51,903 bases of DNA from the NCBI GenBank assembly GCA_027053355.1, contig JALUDX010000059.1, positions 1 to 51,903 on the forward strand, written 5' to 3'. The position numbers were made by a program, and so were the translations under genes. The DNA comes from Anaerolineales bacterium. GTDB taxonomy: Bacteria > Chloroflexota > Anaerolineae > Anaerolineales > DRMV01. The notes below the pieces were generated by a model. That model ran no database searches, was not told the DNA's origin, and saw only the letters and a program-made list of their open reading frames with translations. The stretch's first letter is position 1, and the number at the start of each line of letters is the position of its first letter. Shown piece by piece: positions 27,956 through 38,028 of the stretch.

Positions 27956-28624
27956 ATGCCCCTCGAACAGACCATCACCGTGCTGTTGGTGGACGACCAC
28001 GCCGTGGTGCGCCAGGGGGTGCGCGCCTTTCTGGAGACCCAACCCGACATCCACATCGTGGCCGAGGCCGAAAGCGGCGAACGCGCGGTGCGAGAGGCCA
28101 TCCGTTACGCCCCAGATGTGGTGTTGATGGACCTGGTGATGCCCGGAATGGATGGCGTGGCGGCCACGCGCGAGGTCAAACGGGTCAGCCCCCGCAGCCA
28201 GGTGATTGTGCTGACCTCTTACCACGACGACGAGCACATCTTCCCGGCCATTCGGGCGGGCGCGCTCTCGTACCTGCTGAAAGACGTGGCCCCCGAAGAA
28301 CTGGCCCAGGCCGTGCGCATGGCGGCCCGCGGGGAAGCCATGCTGCACCCGCGGGTGGCCGCGCGCCTGATGGCCGAACTGCAAGCCGCGCGGCACGGCC
28401 CCGAACCCCCGTCCGCATTCGCCGACCTGACCGAGCGCGAGTTGGAAGTGCTGCGCCTGATTGCCGAAGGGCTGAGCAACGCGGCCATCGCCGAGCGGCT
28501 GGTCATCGGCGAGCGCACGGTCAAAAGCCACGTCAGCAACATTTTGAGCAAACTGCACCTGGCCGACCGCACCCAAGCCGCGGTGTATGCCTGGCGGCAA
28601 GGGCTGATGAAAGATACCCCCTGA
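27956..28624 (+). CDS. LuxR/NarL-family response regulator
   Basis: ITVLLVDDHAVVRQGVRAFLE...PDVVLMDLVMPGMDGVAATRE; HTH LTERELEVLRLIAEGLSNAAIAERLVIGERTVKSHVSNILSKL; RBS CGGAGGA. Confidence 0.95.
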   Translation: MPLEQTITVLLVDDHAVVRQGVRAFLETQPDIHIVAEAESGERAVREAIRYAPDVVLMDLVMPGMDGVAATREVKRVSPRSQVIVLTSYHDDEHIFPAIRAGALSYLLKDVAPEELAQAVRMAARGEAMLHPRVAARLMAELQAARHGPEPPSAFADLTERELEVLRLIAEGLSNAAIAERLVIGERTVKSHVSNILSKLHLADRTQAAVYAWRQGLMKDTP

Positions 28625-28627
28625 AGG

Positions 28628-29584
28628 TCACCCCCCGCGACGCCGCGCGGGGCGCGTAAACTTGACCTCGCCCCGCCGAATTTGGAAATAGTCGAAATCC
28701 CGCGCGACCACGGTTTTAGGGAAGACCGCGCGCGCCTCCTGCAGCACGTCTTGTTCCCGATAACGCCGTGAAAGGTGGGTGAGGATCAACTGGCCTACCC
28801 CGGCCTCGGCGGCCAAAGTAGCCGCCTGGCGGGCGGTCAGGTGTGCGAACTGGCGGGCCAGGTCGGCTTCCTCTTCCAGATAAGTGGCTTCCACGACCAG
28901 CGCATCCGCACCGCGGCACACGTCCACCAACTCGGCCGTGCGCCCCACGTCGCCGATGTGCACATACCGCACCCCGCGCCGCGGGGGGCCTAACACGTCG
29001 TCGGGACGAATCACCCGCCCATCGGGCAGGGTGACCGTTTGCCCGGCCACCAACTCGCGACGCCACGGCCCTGCAGGCACCCCCAAGGCTTCAGCCTTTT
29101 CGGGCAAAAAAGGGCGGCGGCTTTTTTCTTCGAACACATAACCGTAACAGTCTGGGCCCCGATGCCACACCGGGAAGGCCTGCACCGTGAAATCTTCGGC
29201 CTCGAAGAGCACCCCTGGCTTCACCTCCCGCAGCACCAAATCCATCGCCGGGCGGTGGTCGCCCAACACCACATCGAACAGCAGGGTGCGGATGCGCGCC
29301 AAAGCCCACGCACCGGCATAAATTTCCAGGCGTTCGATGGCCTCCCAACGCATGAAGGTGGAAAGCAGCCCGGCCAGCCCCAAAATGTGGTCTAAATGGC
29401 CGTGGGTGATCAACACGCGGTTCAGGCGCTTGAAGCCCACCCCGGCGCGCAAAATTTGCCGTTGAGTACCCTCGCCGCAGTCCAGCAAAAATCGGTGTTC
29501 GTTGTGTTGGATGACGTGGGCCGAAAGCCCACGTTGCACCGACGGGGCAGAGGCCGAAGTTCCCAAAAAAGTAAGTTCGAACAT
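28628..29584 (-). CDS. rnz: Ribonuclease Z
   Basis: [77 protein letters not shown]. Confidence 0.92.
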   Translation of the reverse strand: MFELTFLGTSASAPSVQRGLSAHVIQHNEHRFLLDCGEGTQRQILRAGVGFKRLNRVLITHGHLDHILGLAGLLSTFMRWEAIERLEIYAGAWALARIRTLLFDVVLGDHRPAMDLVLREVKPGVLFEAEDFTVQAFPVWHRGPDCYGYVFEEKSRRPFLPEKAEALGVPAGPWRRELVAGQTVTLPDGRVIRPDDVLGPPRRGVRYVHIGDVGRTAELVDVCRGADALVVEATYLEEEADLARQFAHLTARQAATLAAEAGVGQLILTHLSRRYREQDVLQEARAVFPKTVVARDFDYFQIRRGEVKFTRPARRRGG

Positions 29585-29594
29585 GGTGTGCTCC

Positions 29595-30605
29595 TCAAGC
29601 GCGGGGCGCGTCGGCTTCGATTTGCTCGATTTCAGCCGGTTTGACGCCTTCTCGCGCCAGGTAGTAAGCCCCCAGCAGGGTGATGGGCAACCAAAGCGCG
29701 ACGTGCAACACAAGGGTGTAACCCGCGGCCAGGCTCTTTTCGACCCCATAGGCGGTAAGCACAGCAATGCCGGGGGTGTCGAACGTGCCCACGTAGCCGG
29801 GCGCGGAGGGTAGGGTGGTGGCCAGGTTGACCACGCCGTTCATCAGCATGAGGGCAAAAAAACTCACCCGGAAGGGGAAGGCGTGCATCACGAACCAGTA
29901 CTTGCCGGTTTCCAGCAGCCAGATGAGCACCGAGGTGAGGAAGATCATCAGCGCCTCGCGCGGGGAACGCAGCGCCTCCAACCCGGTGAGGAATTTGAGC
30001 CCCACGGCCAGCACGGGGTCGCGAAAGCGTTGCGGCAGCAGACCGACGCTTTTCCGCAGCACTTTTTCAGCCCGCTGGGGGAACATGGCCGCCAGCAGGA
30101 ACACGGCCAGCGCGCCCACAAAGGCCACCGCGCCGCCAATGGCCAAATGCTGAATGCTGCCCACAAAGCCGGAATGCGCGGTCAGGCGGGTGAGTTCGGG
30201 CAAATTGAGGAAGACAAAAGCCAGCATCACCACGCCGTCGTAAATGCGCTCGATGAGGATGGTGCTCAGCGAAGCCGAAACCGGCACGCCCTCGTGGCGT
30301 TTGAGCAGCACCGCGCGCAGCAACTCACCGGCGCGGGCGGGGTAGATGTTGTTGCCCATGTAGCCGATGGCCACCAGCCGAAACATCCGCGGCACGGGCA
30401 CGACCTTGAGGGGGCGGATGAGGTAGTGCCAGCGCCAGGCGCGCACCCCCACCCCCACGAAGTACACCGCGATGCCCGGCACCAGCCACCAGTAATTCGC
30501 GTGGCGCAGCGCCTGCCAAAACTCGGGCAAATGCAACCCTTGCAGCGCCAGATAAAGGAAAACCGTGCTGATGGCAATGCCCAGCAGGAAATGCCATCGT
30601 TTCAT
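29595..30605 (-). CDS. Lysylphosphatidylglycerol synthase TM-region-like flippase family protein (second paralogue)
   Basis: [29 protein letters not shown]...[48 protein letters not shown]. Confidence 0.85.
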   Translation of the reverse strand: MKRWHFLLGIAISTVFLYLALQGLHLPEFWQALRHANYWWLVPGIAVYFVGVGVRAWRWHYLIRPLKVVPVPRMFRLVAIGYMGNNIYPARAGELLRAVLLKRHEGVPVSASLSTILIERIYDGVVMLAFVFLNLPELTRLTAHSGFVGSIQHLAIGGAVAFVGALAVFLLAAMFPQRAEKVLRKSVGLLPQRFRDPVLAVGLKFLTGLEALRSPREALMIFLTSVLIWLLETGKYWFVMHAFPFRVSFFALMLMNGVVNLATTLPSAPGYVGTFDTPGIAVLTAYGVEKSLAAGYTLVLHVALWLPITLLGAYYLAREGVKPAEIEQIEADAPRA

Positions 30606-30608
30606 GCT

Positions 30609-32996
30609 TCACCGTCCGCACTTTTGCACCTGCTCGGCCAGGCGGGGCAGGAACGCGGGGGCTAAAACCGCGCCGCCGGGCAGGCGCTCGGGGGTCAGAA
30701 CCCACTGATTATACACCGACCGAAAGGTCGCTACTTGAGCAGGCACGGGCTCGCCCGGGGTGAGCCACAGGGTTTGACGCCGGAGCACGGCTAAAGCCTC
30801 GCGAGCCTCTTGGCATTGGCCGTGGGCCAGCGCCCACAGGGCATCTAAGGCCAACCGCCGCGGCTTGGCTTCGCGGTTGGGAATAGCCAGGAGGAAACGC
30901 CGCCACCCCGCGGCCTGGGGCACGTTGCCGCGGCGGAGGGCAACGGCGGCCAGGCCGGTGAAAGCCGAGGCTTGTCCCTGGTGAGCAGCCTCCCAAAACA
31001 GCCTTTCAGCCAGGGAGAGGTCGCCGCGGTCGTAGGCTGCCCACGCGGCCTGCTCAGGCTGGCTACGCCAGGCCGCCACGGACGCGGCTTCGCTTTGCTG
31101 CGCGGCCGCTCGCGGGGGCGTGGGGGTTGCGAAGAAAACGGTGTCGACCAACGAAGGGTCGAGATGCAACGCGGTGCGATACGCCTCCGCGGCCGCGCGG
31201 TGGTGGCCCTGCTGCTCCTCCAGCCAACCCAGGTCGGCGTACAGGGGCGCCGCGTAGGGTGCGGCTTGCACGGCTTGCTGCAGGGCGCGCCGCGCGGCTT
31301 CGGGTTGGCCTTGCGCCCACAGCAGCACCCCCAGGTTCCGCCACAGGGTGGCGTGCCAGGGCTCCAGAGCCAGCCCCTGGCGGTAGGCTGCGATGGCGCG
31401 GTCTAACGCGGGGCCGCGGGCGTAAGTTTCCCCTGCCGCGGCGGCTTCCCGGGCCTGCCAGGCGTAGGCATAGGCCGCCTGAAAACGATAGACAGCCACG
31501 GTGGGCTCGTAGCGGGCGGCATCTTCGGCGGCCTGCGCGGCTACGGGCCAGCGGCCTTGCAGGCCCAGGGTGACGCTGCGCGCCGCGGCTTGGCGCGCGG
31601 GCATGAGAAACACCCCACCAGCCGTCAGCAAAGCAGCCCAAGCCACCCACCACGCCGACGCGCCCCAACGCAGGCGCCGCGCACCTTCCTCCGCCCCGGC
31701 GCGACTTTCGCCGCGCCGCACCGCAGCCAACATCAATCCGCCCACCGCGAAGAACACCAGCCAAAAGGACGGCCAACGGCCGGGCAAGGGCGCGTCTACC
31801 AGGCTGTGCACGCCCCACGCCAAAAAGACCGCCAGGCCGGTCTGGCCCTGGAGCGGCAGGCCACGCCATTGCCGCAAGGGGCGGGCCAGCGCGGCGCCCC
31901 CAAAAACCAACGCGGCCAGGCCGATCGTTCCCCCCTCGGCTGCCACTTGCAACAGCGTGTTGTGCGCGTGGCTCAACTCGGGGAAAGGCGGCGTCACCCG
32001 CCATCGATGCAGCCAGAGGGCAAAGTTTGCCGGGCCCAAGCCCAACCAGCCGTGTTGCCGCCAGGCAGCCCAGGCCGCACGCCAGAGCAGCAAGCGGGCG
32101 TTGGGTTGCCAGGCGGGGTGAAAAGTGGGAGATCCGGCCATGCGGCCGTACAACGCCCAACCTGCCAATCCCAGCAAGAACGCGCCGTAAACCGCCCATA
32201 GCCAGCAGGCAAAACAAGTCGGCCGCGGCCTCCAGCCGGTGCGCCAGGCATGATAGAGCATCCAGGCCGTGGCCGCAGTGAGGAAGGCCAGCCAACCCCC
32301 GCGCGAGACCGTCAGTACCTCGATCAGCAACAGCCCGGCCAGGTAGAACTGCCACAGCCACCGCGGCCAAGGCCGTCGGCTTTGCCAAACCCTTGCCCAG
32401 GCCAAAAAAATGGGCACCGGCAGAAAAAAAGCCAGTAGGTTGGGGTTGGGCCAGGCGGGCGTTTGCACCCGCAGCGGGGCGGGCGGCAAAATGCCACCCT
32501 GCCTCGACGCCAGCCAGGCCAGATACCAGCGGCCGGCGAGCACCAGCGCCTGCCCCAACGCGATGCCGCCGGTGAGCAGCAGGCCGTCTTCCACCCAGCG
32601 GGGCCGGTGCTCGGCCAGCGCGGTGATGCCCGCGGCCACGCCCAACGGCAGCACGTAGCCCCACAGCACCGCCCGCAGGCTGACCGGGGGGCGCTCGCCC
32701 GCGAAGGCGGCGGCCAACCCGGCCACGGGCACCACCACAGCCCAGGCCCAGGTCGCAGCATCCCAGCGGGGCCAGGTGCGCCCCTGGCCTACCACTGCCG
32801 CCAATACCCCCAACCCCAAGAGCAGGCCAAGGGCTGCGACGCGGTACGGGCTGCTGAGCGCCGTCGCCGCGCTTGGCACGGCCCACAACACCAAGGGGAA
32901 AGTCACCACCACCAACGCGTGGTACAAATGCTCGCGGTTGGTGAGCCATGCCCGCCATGAAGCGAGCCGCGGCGAGGGGGTAGCCCGTTCAGCCAT
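30609..32996 (-). CDS. O-antigen ligase-like polymerase with C-terminal TPR repeats
   Basis: Multi-TM; VSRGGWLAFL, GLGPANFALWLHRW...PFPELSHAHNTLLQVAAEGGTIGL (Wzy_C-like); TPR-like DRAIAAYRQGLALEPWHATLWRNLGVLLWAQGQPEAARRALQQAVQAAP. Confidence 0.82.
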   Translation of the reverse strand: MAERATPSPRLASWRAWLTNREHLYHALVVVTFPLVLWAVPSAATALSSPYRVAALGLLLGLGVLAAVVGQGRTWPRWDAATWAWAVVVPVAGLAAAFAGERPPVSLRAVLWGYVLPLGVAAGITALAEHRPRWVEDGLLLTGGIALGQALVLAGRWYLAWLASRQGGILPPAPLRVQTPAWPNPNLLAFFLPVPIFLAWARVWQSRRPWPRWLWQFYLAGLLLIEVLTVSRGGWLAFLTAATAWMLYHAWRTGWRPRPTCFACWLWAVYGAFLLGLAGWALYGRMAGSPTFHPAWQPNARLLLWRAAWAAWRQHGWLGLGPANFALWLHRWRVTPPFPELSHAHNTLLQVAAEGGTIGLAALVFGGAALARPLRQWRGLPLQGQTGLAVFLAWGVHSLVDAPLPGRWPSFWLVFFAVGGLMLAAVRRGESRAGAEEGARRLRWGASAWWVAWAALLTAGGVFLMPARQAAARSVTLGLQGRWPVAAQAAEDAARYEPTVAVYRFQAAYAYAWQAREAAAAGETYARGPALDRAIAAYRQGLALEPWHATLWRNLGVLLWAQGQPEAARRALQQAVQAAPYAAPLYADLGWLEEQQGHHRAAAEAYRTALHLDPSLVDTVFFATPTPPRAAAQQSEAASVAAWRSQPEQAAWAAYDRGDLSLAERLFWEAAHQGQASAFTGLAAVALRRGNVPQAAGWRRFLLAIPNREAKPRRLALDALWALAHGQCQEAREALAVLRRQTLWLTPGEPVPAQVATFRSVYNQWVLTPERLPGGAVLAPAFLPRLAEQVQKCGR

Positions 32997-34131
32997 ACGA
33001 AAACACTTCGGCTTGCGCTAACGTCGCGGCCAGCAGCGCAGGAACGTCCAGCAGGCGCTCCATTTCTTCCACCCGCGCCAAATGGGCACGGGTGGCCGGT
33101 TTGCGCGCCAGCAGCGCACAGCCATCCCGATAAGGCTGTTTTGCTAGGTCGTAAAAGCCCAATTGCTCCCCCAGATCGATGATCTCTTGCTTGGGCCAGG
33201 CCAGCAAGGGGCGGAAAATGGGGAAACCCGCCAGCGCCTGGTTGACCGCGAGCAAATTCTCCATGGTCTGCGAAGCCACCTGCCCCAGGCTGTCGCCGGT
33301 GAACAGAGCGGCCGCGTGCCACTGCCGGGCAATTTCGGCTGCCGCGCGGGCCATGAAGCGCCGAAAAGTCACGACCCGATAAGGCTGAAACCGCCGCGGC
33401 AAGTCCTGCGCCTGCTGATGATACAGCCGATAAGGCAGGTAATACACCTGCAGGCCGGGGATGTAGCGCCCCAGGCGCTGGGCCAGTTGCCCCACTTTTT
33501 GCTGGTGAGCCTCTGCCGCGTGCTCGAAGACGTGGAAGTGCACCAGCCGCACCCGGGCGCCGCGCCGCGCCATCAGGTAAGTCGCGATCACCGAGTCGAT
33601 GCCGCCGGAGTACAACCCCACCAGTTTGCCGCTACTGCCCACAGGGAAGCCCTGGGGGCCCGGGTGGCGGCGGGCAAAGACAAACACCGTGCCCGGCGCG
33701 ACTTCCACGAACACCTCGACGTCGGGCGCATCCAGGTCGACCCGCATTCCCGTGGCCTGAGCCACGGCCGCGCCCACCTGACGGCCGATTTCCGGCGAAT
33801 TGTAGGGGAAGGTTTTGTCTGCCCGCCGGGCGCGAATCGCGAACGTACGGCCTGGCGCAGCCTGGCGTTGGGCTTCTTCCACCGCGGCAGCCACCATCGC
33901 CGGCATCTCAGGCGGGAGCACCCGCACTTCCGCCCACCACGCCACGCCAAACACATCGCTGAAATTTTCGGCTTGGGGGCTTTGAGCCACCAGCCGCCCC
34001 ATCAGATGCTCCACCGAGGTGACCGCGGGGTGCTGACGCCGAATGTTGCGGCGCAACTGGTTGATGAAATCCCGCCGATTTTGCCCCTTGAGACCGATTT
34101 CGCTGCTGTAATGCAACAGAAAAGTGGGCAC
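32989..34131 (-). CDS. thiI: tRNA 4-thiouridine synthase ThiI, without rhodanese domain (GTG start)
   Basis: MPTFLLHYSSEIGLKGQNRRDFINQLRRNI; PP-loop GLYSGGIDSVIATYLMARRG; FTGDSLGQVASQTMENLLAVNQA. Confidence 0.92.
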   Translation of the reverse strand: MPTFLLHYSSEIGLKGQNRRDFINQLRRNIRRQHPAVTSVEHLMGRLVAQSPQAENFSDVFGVAWWAEVRVLPPEMPAMVAAAVEEAQRQAAPGRTFAIRARRADKTFPYNSPEIGRQVGAAVAQATGMRVDLDAPDVEVFVEVAPGTVFVFARRHPGPQGFPVGSSGKLVGLYSGGIDSVIATYLMARRGARVRLVHFHVFEHAAEAHQQKVGQLAQRLGRYIPGLQVYYLPYRLYHQQAQDLPRRFQPYRVVTFRRFMARAAAEIARQWHAAALFTGDSLGQVASQTMENLLAVNQALAGFPIFRPLLAWPKQEIIDLGEQLGFYDLAKQPYRDGCALLARKPATRAHLARVEEMERLLDVPALLAATLAQAEVFSYG

Positions 34132-34132
34132 T

Positions 34133-35110
34133 TTAGGCTCCTAAAGCGGCTAAAAGGAAATAAAACCCCGCCGCGACTAACCCGCTAATCGGGATGGTCA
34201 GCAGCCAGGCGTATACCATGTCGGAAGCGATTTGCCAGCGCACTTTGTTGATACGCTCAGCCGCACCCGACCCCATGAGCGAGGAGGTCATCACGTGGGT
34301 GGTGCTCACCGGGCCGCCCAACAACGACGCGCCCGCGATGACCAACGCGCTGCCCACTTGGGAACTAAAGCCGTGCACCGGTCGGATGCGAAATACCCGT
34401 GCCCCCAACGTTAGAATTAGCCGCCAGCCGCCCACCCCCGAGCCCAAGGCCAGCGCCGCGCCCGAAAGCACCACCACCCAAAAGGGTACCTCGAACGTTT
34501 TCAAATGCCCGCTGACCAGCAACGCTAAGGTCAACACCCCCATGCTCTTTTGTGAGTCGTTAGCGCCGTGGCTCATGGCCAAGCCGATGGCGGTGAACAA
34601 CTGGCCGCGGCGGAACACCTCTTGAATGCGTGGGGAGGTGTTACGAAAGGCAACAAAATTGAATTTGGTGATCAAATAGCCGGCCAAAAAACCCAAGAAG
34701 GGGGAAATGAATAGCGCCAGGAGCACGCTTTCCAAACCGGGTAACTTGACAACGCCCAGCCCACGGGCGACGATCGCCGCGCCCAGCAGTCCCCCCACCA
34801 GCGCGTGAGATGAAGACGAAGGGATGCCAAACCACCAGGTGATGATATCCCACACAATCGCGCCTGCCAGGGCTGCGGCTAGAATTGAGGGTGTGATGGC
34901 CTGCTCCTGGAGTAGGTCTGCGCCGATGGTCTTTGCCACGGCAGAGCCAAAGAGCAAAGGCCCTAAAAACTCGCCCACCGCTACCCAGAGCAGCGCGGTG
35001 CGAGGGCGTAGCGCCCGTGTAGAGATCAGCGGCGCGGCGATGTTAGCACTATCGTGAAACCCGTTGAGAAAACCGTACCCTAAACCTAACAATACCACAA
35101 GAATCAACAC
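34133..35110 (-). CDS. Inorganic phosphate transporter, PiT family
   Basis: GFLNGFHDSANIAAPLISTRAL...WWFGIPSSSSHALVGGLLGA...AMSHGANDSQKSMGVLTLAL...GGPVSTTHVMTSSLMGSG. Confidence 0.92.
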   Translation of the reverse strand: MLILVVLLGLGYGFLNGFHDSANIAAPLISTRALRPRTALLWVAVGEFLGPLLFGSAVAKTIGADLLQEQAITPSILAAALAGAIVWDIITWWFGIPSSSSHALVGGLLGAAIVARGLGVVKLPGLESVLLALFISPFLGFLAGYLITKFNFVAFRNTSPRIQEVFRRGQLFTAIGLAMSHGANDSQKSMGVLTLALLVSGHLKTFEVPFWVVVLSGAALALGSGVGGWRLILTLGARVFRIRPVHGFSSQVGSALVIAGASLLGGPVSTTHVMTSSLMGSGAAERINKVRWQIASDMVYAWLLTIPISGLVAAGFYFLLAALGA

Positions 35111-35205
35111 GTTGTTGCCTCCAGGGGACGGGGAAAGCAGGGGAAGTCGCAGAAGGGTTGTTTGGTGACTTGGTTACCTGGTTGCTGTGTTACGCCTGCC
35201 GTCGG

Positions 35206-35532
35206 TCAGATGACTAACGTCGCCATATCCAGACCGAACAAGGCCACCCGGTCGCCGTCTTGCAGTTTGACGCACAGATTCCAGTTGTGGCATTCCTCAC
35301 AATACTGCTGATACCCCAAATGCTCGGCCATTTTGTTGTGGGTGGTCAGCAGTTTGCCGTTGAGGAAGATAGTGTACAGTTCGTCGATGCCGATGCCTAC
35401 CCGGTTGAGCACGCTTTCCAGGGTTTCATCAGGCTCGATGGACACCTCAATGATGCCTTTGGTGCCCACTTCTCGTTGCGGGGGGTGCATTTTGCGCAAT
35501 TTGCCGTAAAGATTCAAGGTCACCTTTGCCAT
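35206..35532 (-). CDS. MoaD/ThiS-like beta-grasp protein lacking terminal GG
   Basis: MAKVTLNLYGKLRKMHPPQREVGTKGIIEVSIEPDETLESVLNRVGIGIDELYTIFLNGKLLTTHNKMAEHLGYQQYCEECHNWNLCVKLQDGDRVALFGLDMATLVI. Confidence 0.65.
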   Translation of the reverse strand: MAKVTLNLYGKLRKMHPPQREVGTKGIIEVSIEPDETLESVLNRVGIGIDELYTIFLNGKLLTTHNKMAEHLGYQQYCEECHNWNLCVKLQDGDRVALFGLDMATLVI

Positions 35533-35562
35533 CTCACAACTCCTTGCTGTCAGAGGGAACGT

Positions 35563-36057
35563 TTACCAGGCCCAGAGCCAAGCCCAGAGGGCGATCATCA
35601 CCAGCCCCAAGCCAAACCGAACCACAAAAGCCCAGCCGCAGCCCCAGAGATACCCCCGGGTAGCCTGCCAGGCCCTTTGCCAGTTTTTACGGCGCAGGTA
35701 TTCCGACGCTAAGAGCACTGCGGGAGCGGCCAGCAGCCCGCCCAAAGGGGGGAAGAAGTACGTGCCTGCCACCCCGCCCACCAACGCAGCCGCAATGCTC
35801 CACCACGACGCGCCGCCCTCGCGAGCACCGCGCGCCATCAACACATTGTCCACCGTCACGCCGGCCACCATGAGCACGGTCAACGCCACGAATACCCACG
35901 TGCCCGTGGGGCCAAAGCCGGCCACCAAGCCGTACCCCAACGCGGCTAGCCAGATCACCATGATGCCAGGGAAGATGGGCACCACCAGCCCGACCAGCCC
36001 TACCAACATTACGGCCAAGGTGGCCAAGCGCAGCGAAAGCCCCAACCACTGGTTCAT
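35563..36057 (-). CDS. DUF456-family membrane protein
   Basis: LVGLVGLVVPIFPGIMVIWLAALGYGLVAGFGPTGTWVFVALTVLMVAGVTVDNVL...GGVAGTYFFPPLGGLLAAPAVLLASEYLRR. Confidence 0.8.
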   Translation of the reverse strand: MNQWLGLSLRLATLAVMLVGLVGLVVPIFPGIMVIWLAALGYGLVAGFGPTGTWVFVALTVLMVAGVTVDNVLMARGAREGGASWWSIAAALVGGVAGTYFFPPLGGLLAAPAVLLASEYLRRKNWQRAWQATRGYLWGCGWAFVVRFGLGLVMIALWAWLWAW

Positions 36058-36857
36058 GGTGTAGTCTCCTTCAGTAGGCGTTCCAGGTCGTCCAGATCTA
36101 CCCGCGAGGTGAGATCCAGGCTCAGGGGGGTGACTGAAACTATCTTGGCCACCCGCACCGCGTAGACATCGCTGTGGGGGTCGAACGTTTCAGGTGGGTC
36201 GCCAGGAGCGTAGCCCATCGTGCCGGGCTGTCGCCAATCGGTGCGGGATGGTCTGGTGGGTCGATAATAACGCTTGCGTGCCAGGCGGGTGATGTGCCAG
36301 GCCGTCTCGGGGGTCGCCCGCCAAGGGACGTCGATTTTCAGCACGTACACATCCTCGGGCAACGGGGTGCGGAGCACTTTTTCGGCAAAAAGGCGGGTAA
36401 AGTGCGCGGCTGCCGAAAAATCGACCTCGCGGGAATACGAAAGGTGATAATCTTTGGGCGTTTCCAACGACACGGCCAGCGCGGGGAAGCCCAAGGCCGC
36501 GCCTTCCAAGGCCGCGCCTACCGTACCGGAAATGGTCACCCCGGTGGCCAAATTTTCGCCGTAATTGATGCCCGCGACGACCAGATCGGGCGGCTGCGAC
36601 ATCACTTCCAACACGCCGTGCTGCACGGCCTGCGCGGGCGTGCCGCCCACCGCGTAGACCTTCCACGGCTTGCCGTGAACCACGAGAGTCTCTTCGGTGA
36701 TCACCCCGTCAGAGGCCGGGGGAAGGCTGCGCCCCGCGCCGGAAGATTGTTCCCGCGGCGCGACCACAGTTACCCAACCCAGGGGGGAAAGGGCTTCCGC
36801 CGCGGCCCACAAGCCGGGGGAGCGGATGCCGTCGTCATTGGTCAGCAGAATGTGCAT
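36054..36857 (-). CDS. surE: 5'/3'-nucleotidase SurE
   Basis: MHILLTNDDGIRSPGLWAAAEALSPLGWVTVVAPREQSSGAGRSLP...GTPAQAVQHGVLEVMSQPPDLVVAGINYGENLATGVTISGTVGAALEGA. Confidence 0.95.
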   Translation of the reverse strand: MHILLTNDDGIRSPGLWAAAEALSPLGWVTVVAPREQSSGAGRSLPPASDGVITEETLVVHGKPWKVYAVGGTPAQAVQHGVLEVMSQPPDLVVAGINYGENLATGVTISGTVGAALEGAALGFPALAVSLETPKDYHLSYSREVDFSAAAHFTRLFAEKVLRTPLPEDVYVLKIDVPWRATPETAWHITRLARKRYYRPTRPSRTDWRQPGTMGYAPGDPPETFDPHSDVYAVRVAKIVSVTPLSLDLTSRVDLDDLERLLKETTP

Positions 36858-37974
36858 GGGACTTCCTTCGAGCCGTGATAGCGTTGGCGACGAAAGCCAG
36901 AAAATGGGCAAAGCCCCAAATCATTGCCATGGGCAGGCGGTGGGGTGCGAGGCGGTACCCCAACCAGGCCACAGCCCAGCGAAGGAGCAAGTAACGCCCT
37001 AAGGAGGAAAGCAACACCCGCCGCCGATAGTCGCGCAGGCGAAAATCGCGGCGGCGAAAGGCGGCGGCAATCGTTTGGGCTGCGACCTCGCCGTAAGCCA
37101 AGGCCGGGCCGATGCCCTCACCAAAGAGGGGGTCGGCACCCGCGGCGTCGCCGACCAGCAGCAGGCCGGGGCGAGCCAGCCGCTGAAAGGGGCTAAACAG
37201 GTGAATGGGGTGCCCCTGGGGCTTTTGGCTGTGGGGGAAGGCCGCGTGCAGCAGCGAGGGCAGGGGCGCCTTGGCCGCGCGGCGGGCGACACGGGCGTCG
37301 TACACGCCCTGGTTGCAAGCCGTGCTGCGGCCGTCATATAGCGGGAAGGTCCACAAATACCCCTGCAGGTGTTGCCGCACGGGGGTAAAGTCGAAAAAAG
37401 CGACGCGCTCGCGCACCAACCGGCCATCGGAAGGGGTGATGCTTTCTAGCACGCGGGCGGTGGCGTGATGACGGCGGGAAATCACCCAATTGCGCAGCGT
37501 GCCGCGTGAGCCGTCGGCGGCGACCACGACCTTGGCCTGATAGCGGCCGCGCGGGGTTTGTGCTTGCCAGCCTCCGGCCGCAGGGCTTAGCCGCAAGAGG
37601 GGCTCTTCTTCGTGCAGGCGCACCCCGCGCCGGCGGGCCTGTTCCGCCAAATACGCGTCGAACGCAGGCCGAGCGAACACGGTAAACACCCGGTTGGGGT
37701 TGGTAAGGGTGACGGTGTCGCCCTGGTAGGTAAAGTGCGTGGTGGGCACCGGTGTTTGGGGCAGCGGCAGGGGCCAGGGCAAGTTCAGGCGGCCCAACGC
37801 GCGGCGGGCAAAGCCGCTGATGCCGCCGCCGCAGAGTTTGGGCCGCGGGTGACGGGCTTTTTCCAGCACCACCACGCGTTCGGCCGCAAAACCGTGGTCG
37901 CCGACCAGGTGCATTGCGGTGCTCAGCCCCGCGGGCCCGCTGCCCACGATAAGCACGTCCACCTCAAGGGTCAT
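36835..37974 (-). CDS. Geranylgeranyl reductase-family FAD-dependent oxidoreductase
   Basis: MTLEVDVLIVGSGPAGLSTAMHLV...VLEKARHPRPKLCGGGISGFARRAL...RPGLLLVGDAAGADPLFGEGIGPALAYGEVAAQTI. Start trimmed from 38070, which invades a tRNA gene. Confidence 0.85.
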   Translation of the reverse strand: MTLEVDVLIVGSGPAGLSTAMHLVGDHGFAAERVVVLEKARHPRPKLCGGGISGFARRALGRLNLPWPLPLPQTPVPTTHFTYQGDTVTLTNPNRVFTVFARPAFDAYLAEQARRRGVRLHEEEPLLRLSPAAGGWQAQTPRGRYQAKVVVAADGSRGTLRNWVISRRHHATARVLESITPSDGRLVRERVAFFDFTPVRQHLQGYLWTFPLYDGRSTACNQGVYDARVARRAAKAPLPSLLHAAFPHSQKPQGHPIHLFSPFQRLARPGLLLVGDAAGADPLFGEGIGPALAYGEVAAQTIAAAFRRRDFRLRDYRRRVLLSSLGRYLLLRWAVAWLGYRLAPHRLPMAMIWGFAHFLAFVANAITARRKSHAHSADQ

Positions 37975-37984
37975 CGCGGCCTTC

Positions 37985-38019
37985 CATAAACGAACAGGAG
38001 CGGCGGGAAGCCGCTCCTG
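37985..38019 (-). terminator. Terminator-like hairpin downstream of tRNA-Arg
   Basis: CAGGAGCGGC-gggaa-GCCGCTCCTG perfect 10-bp stem, then TTCGTTTATGG on the minus strand. Confidence 0.5.
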
Positions 38020-38028
38020 CAAGAAGTG

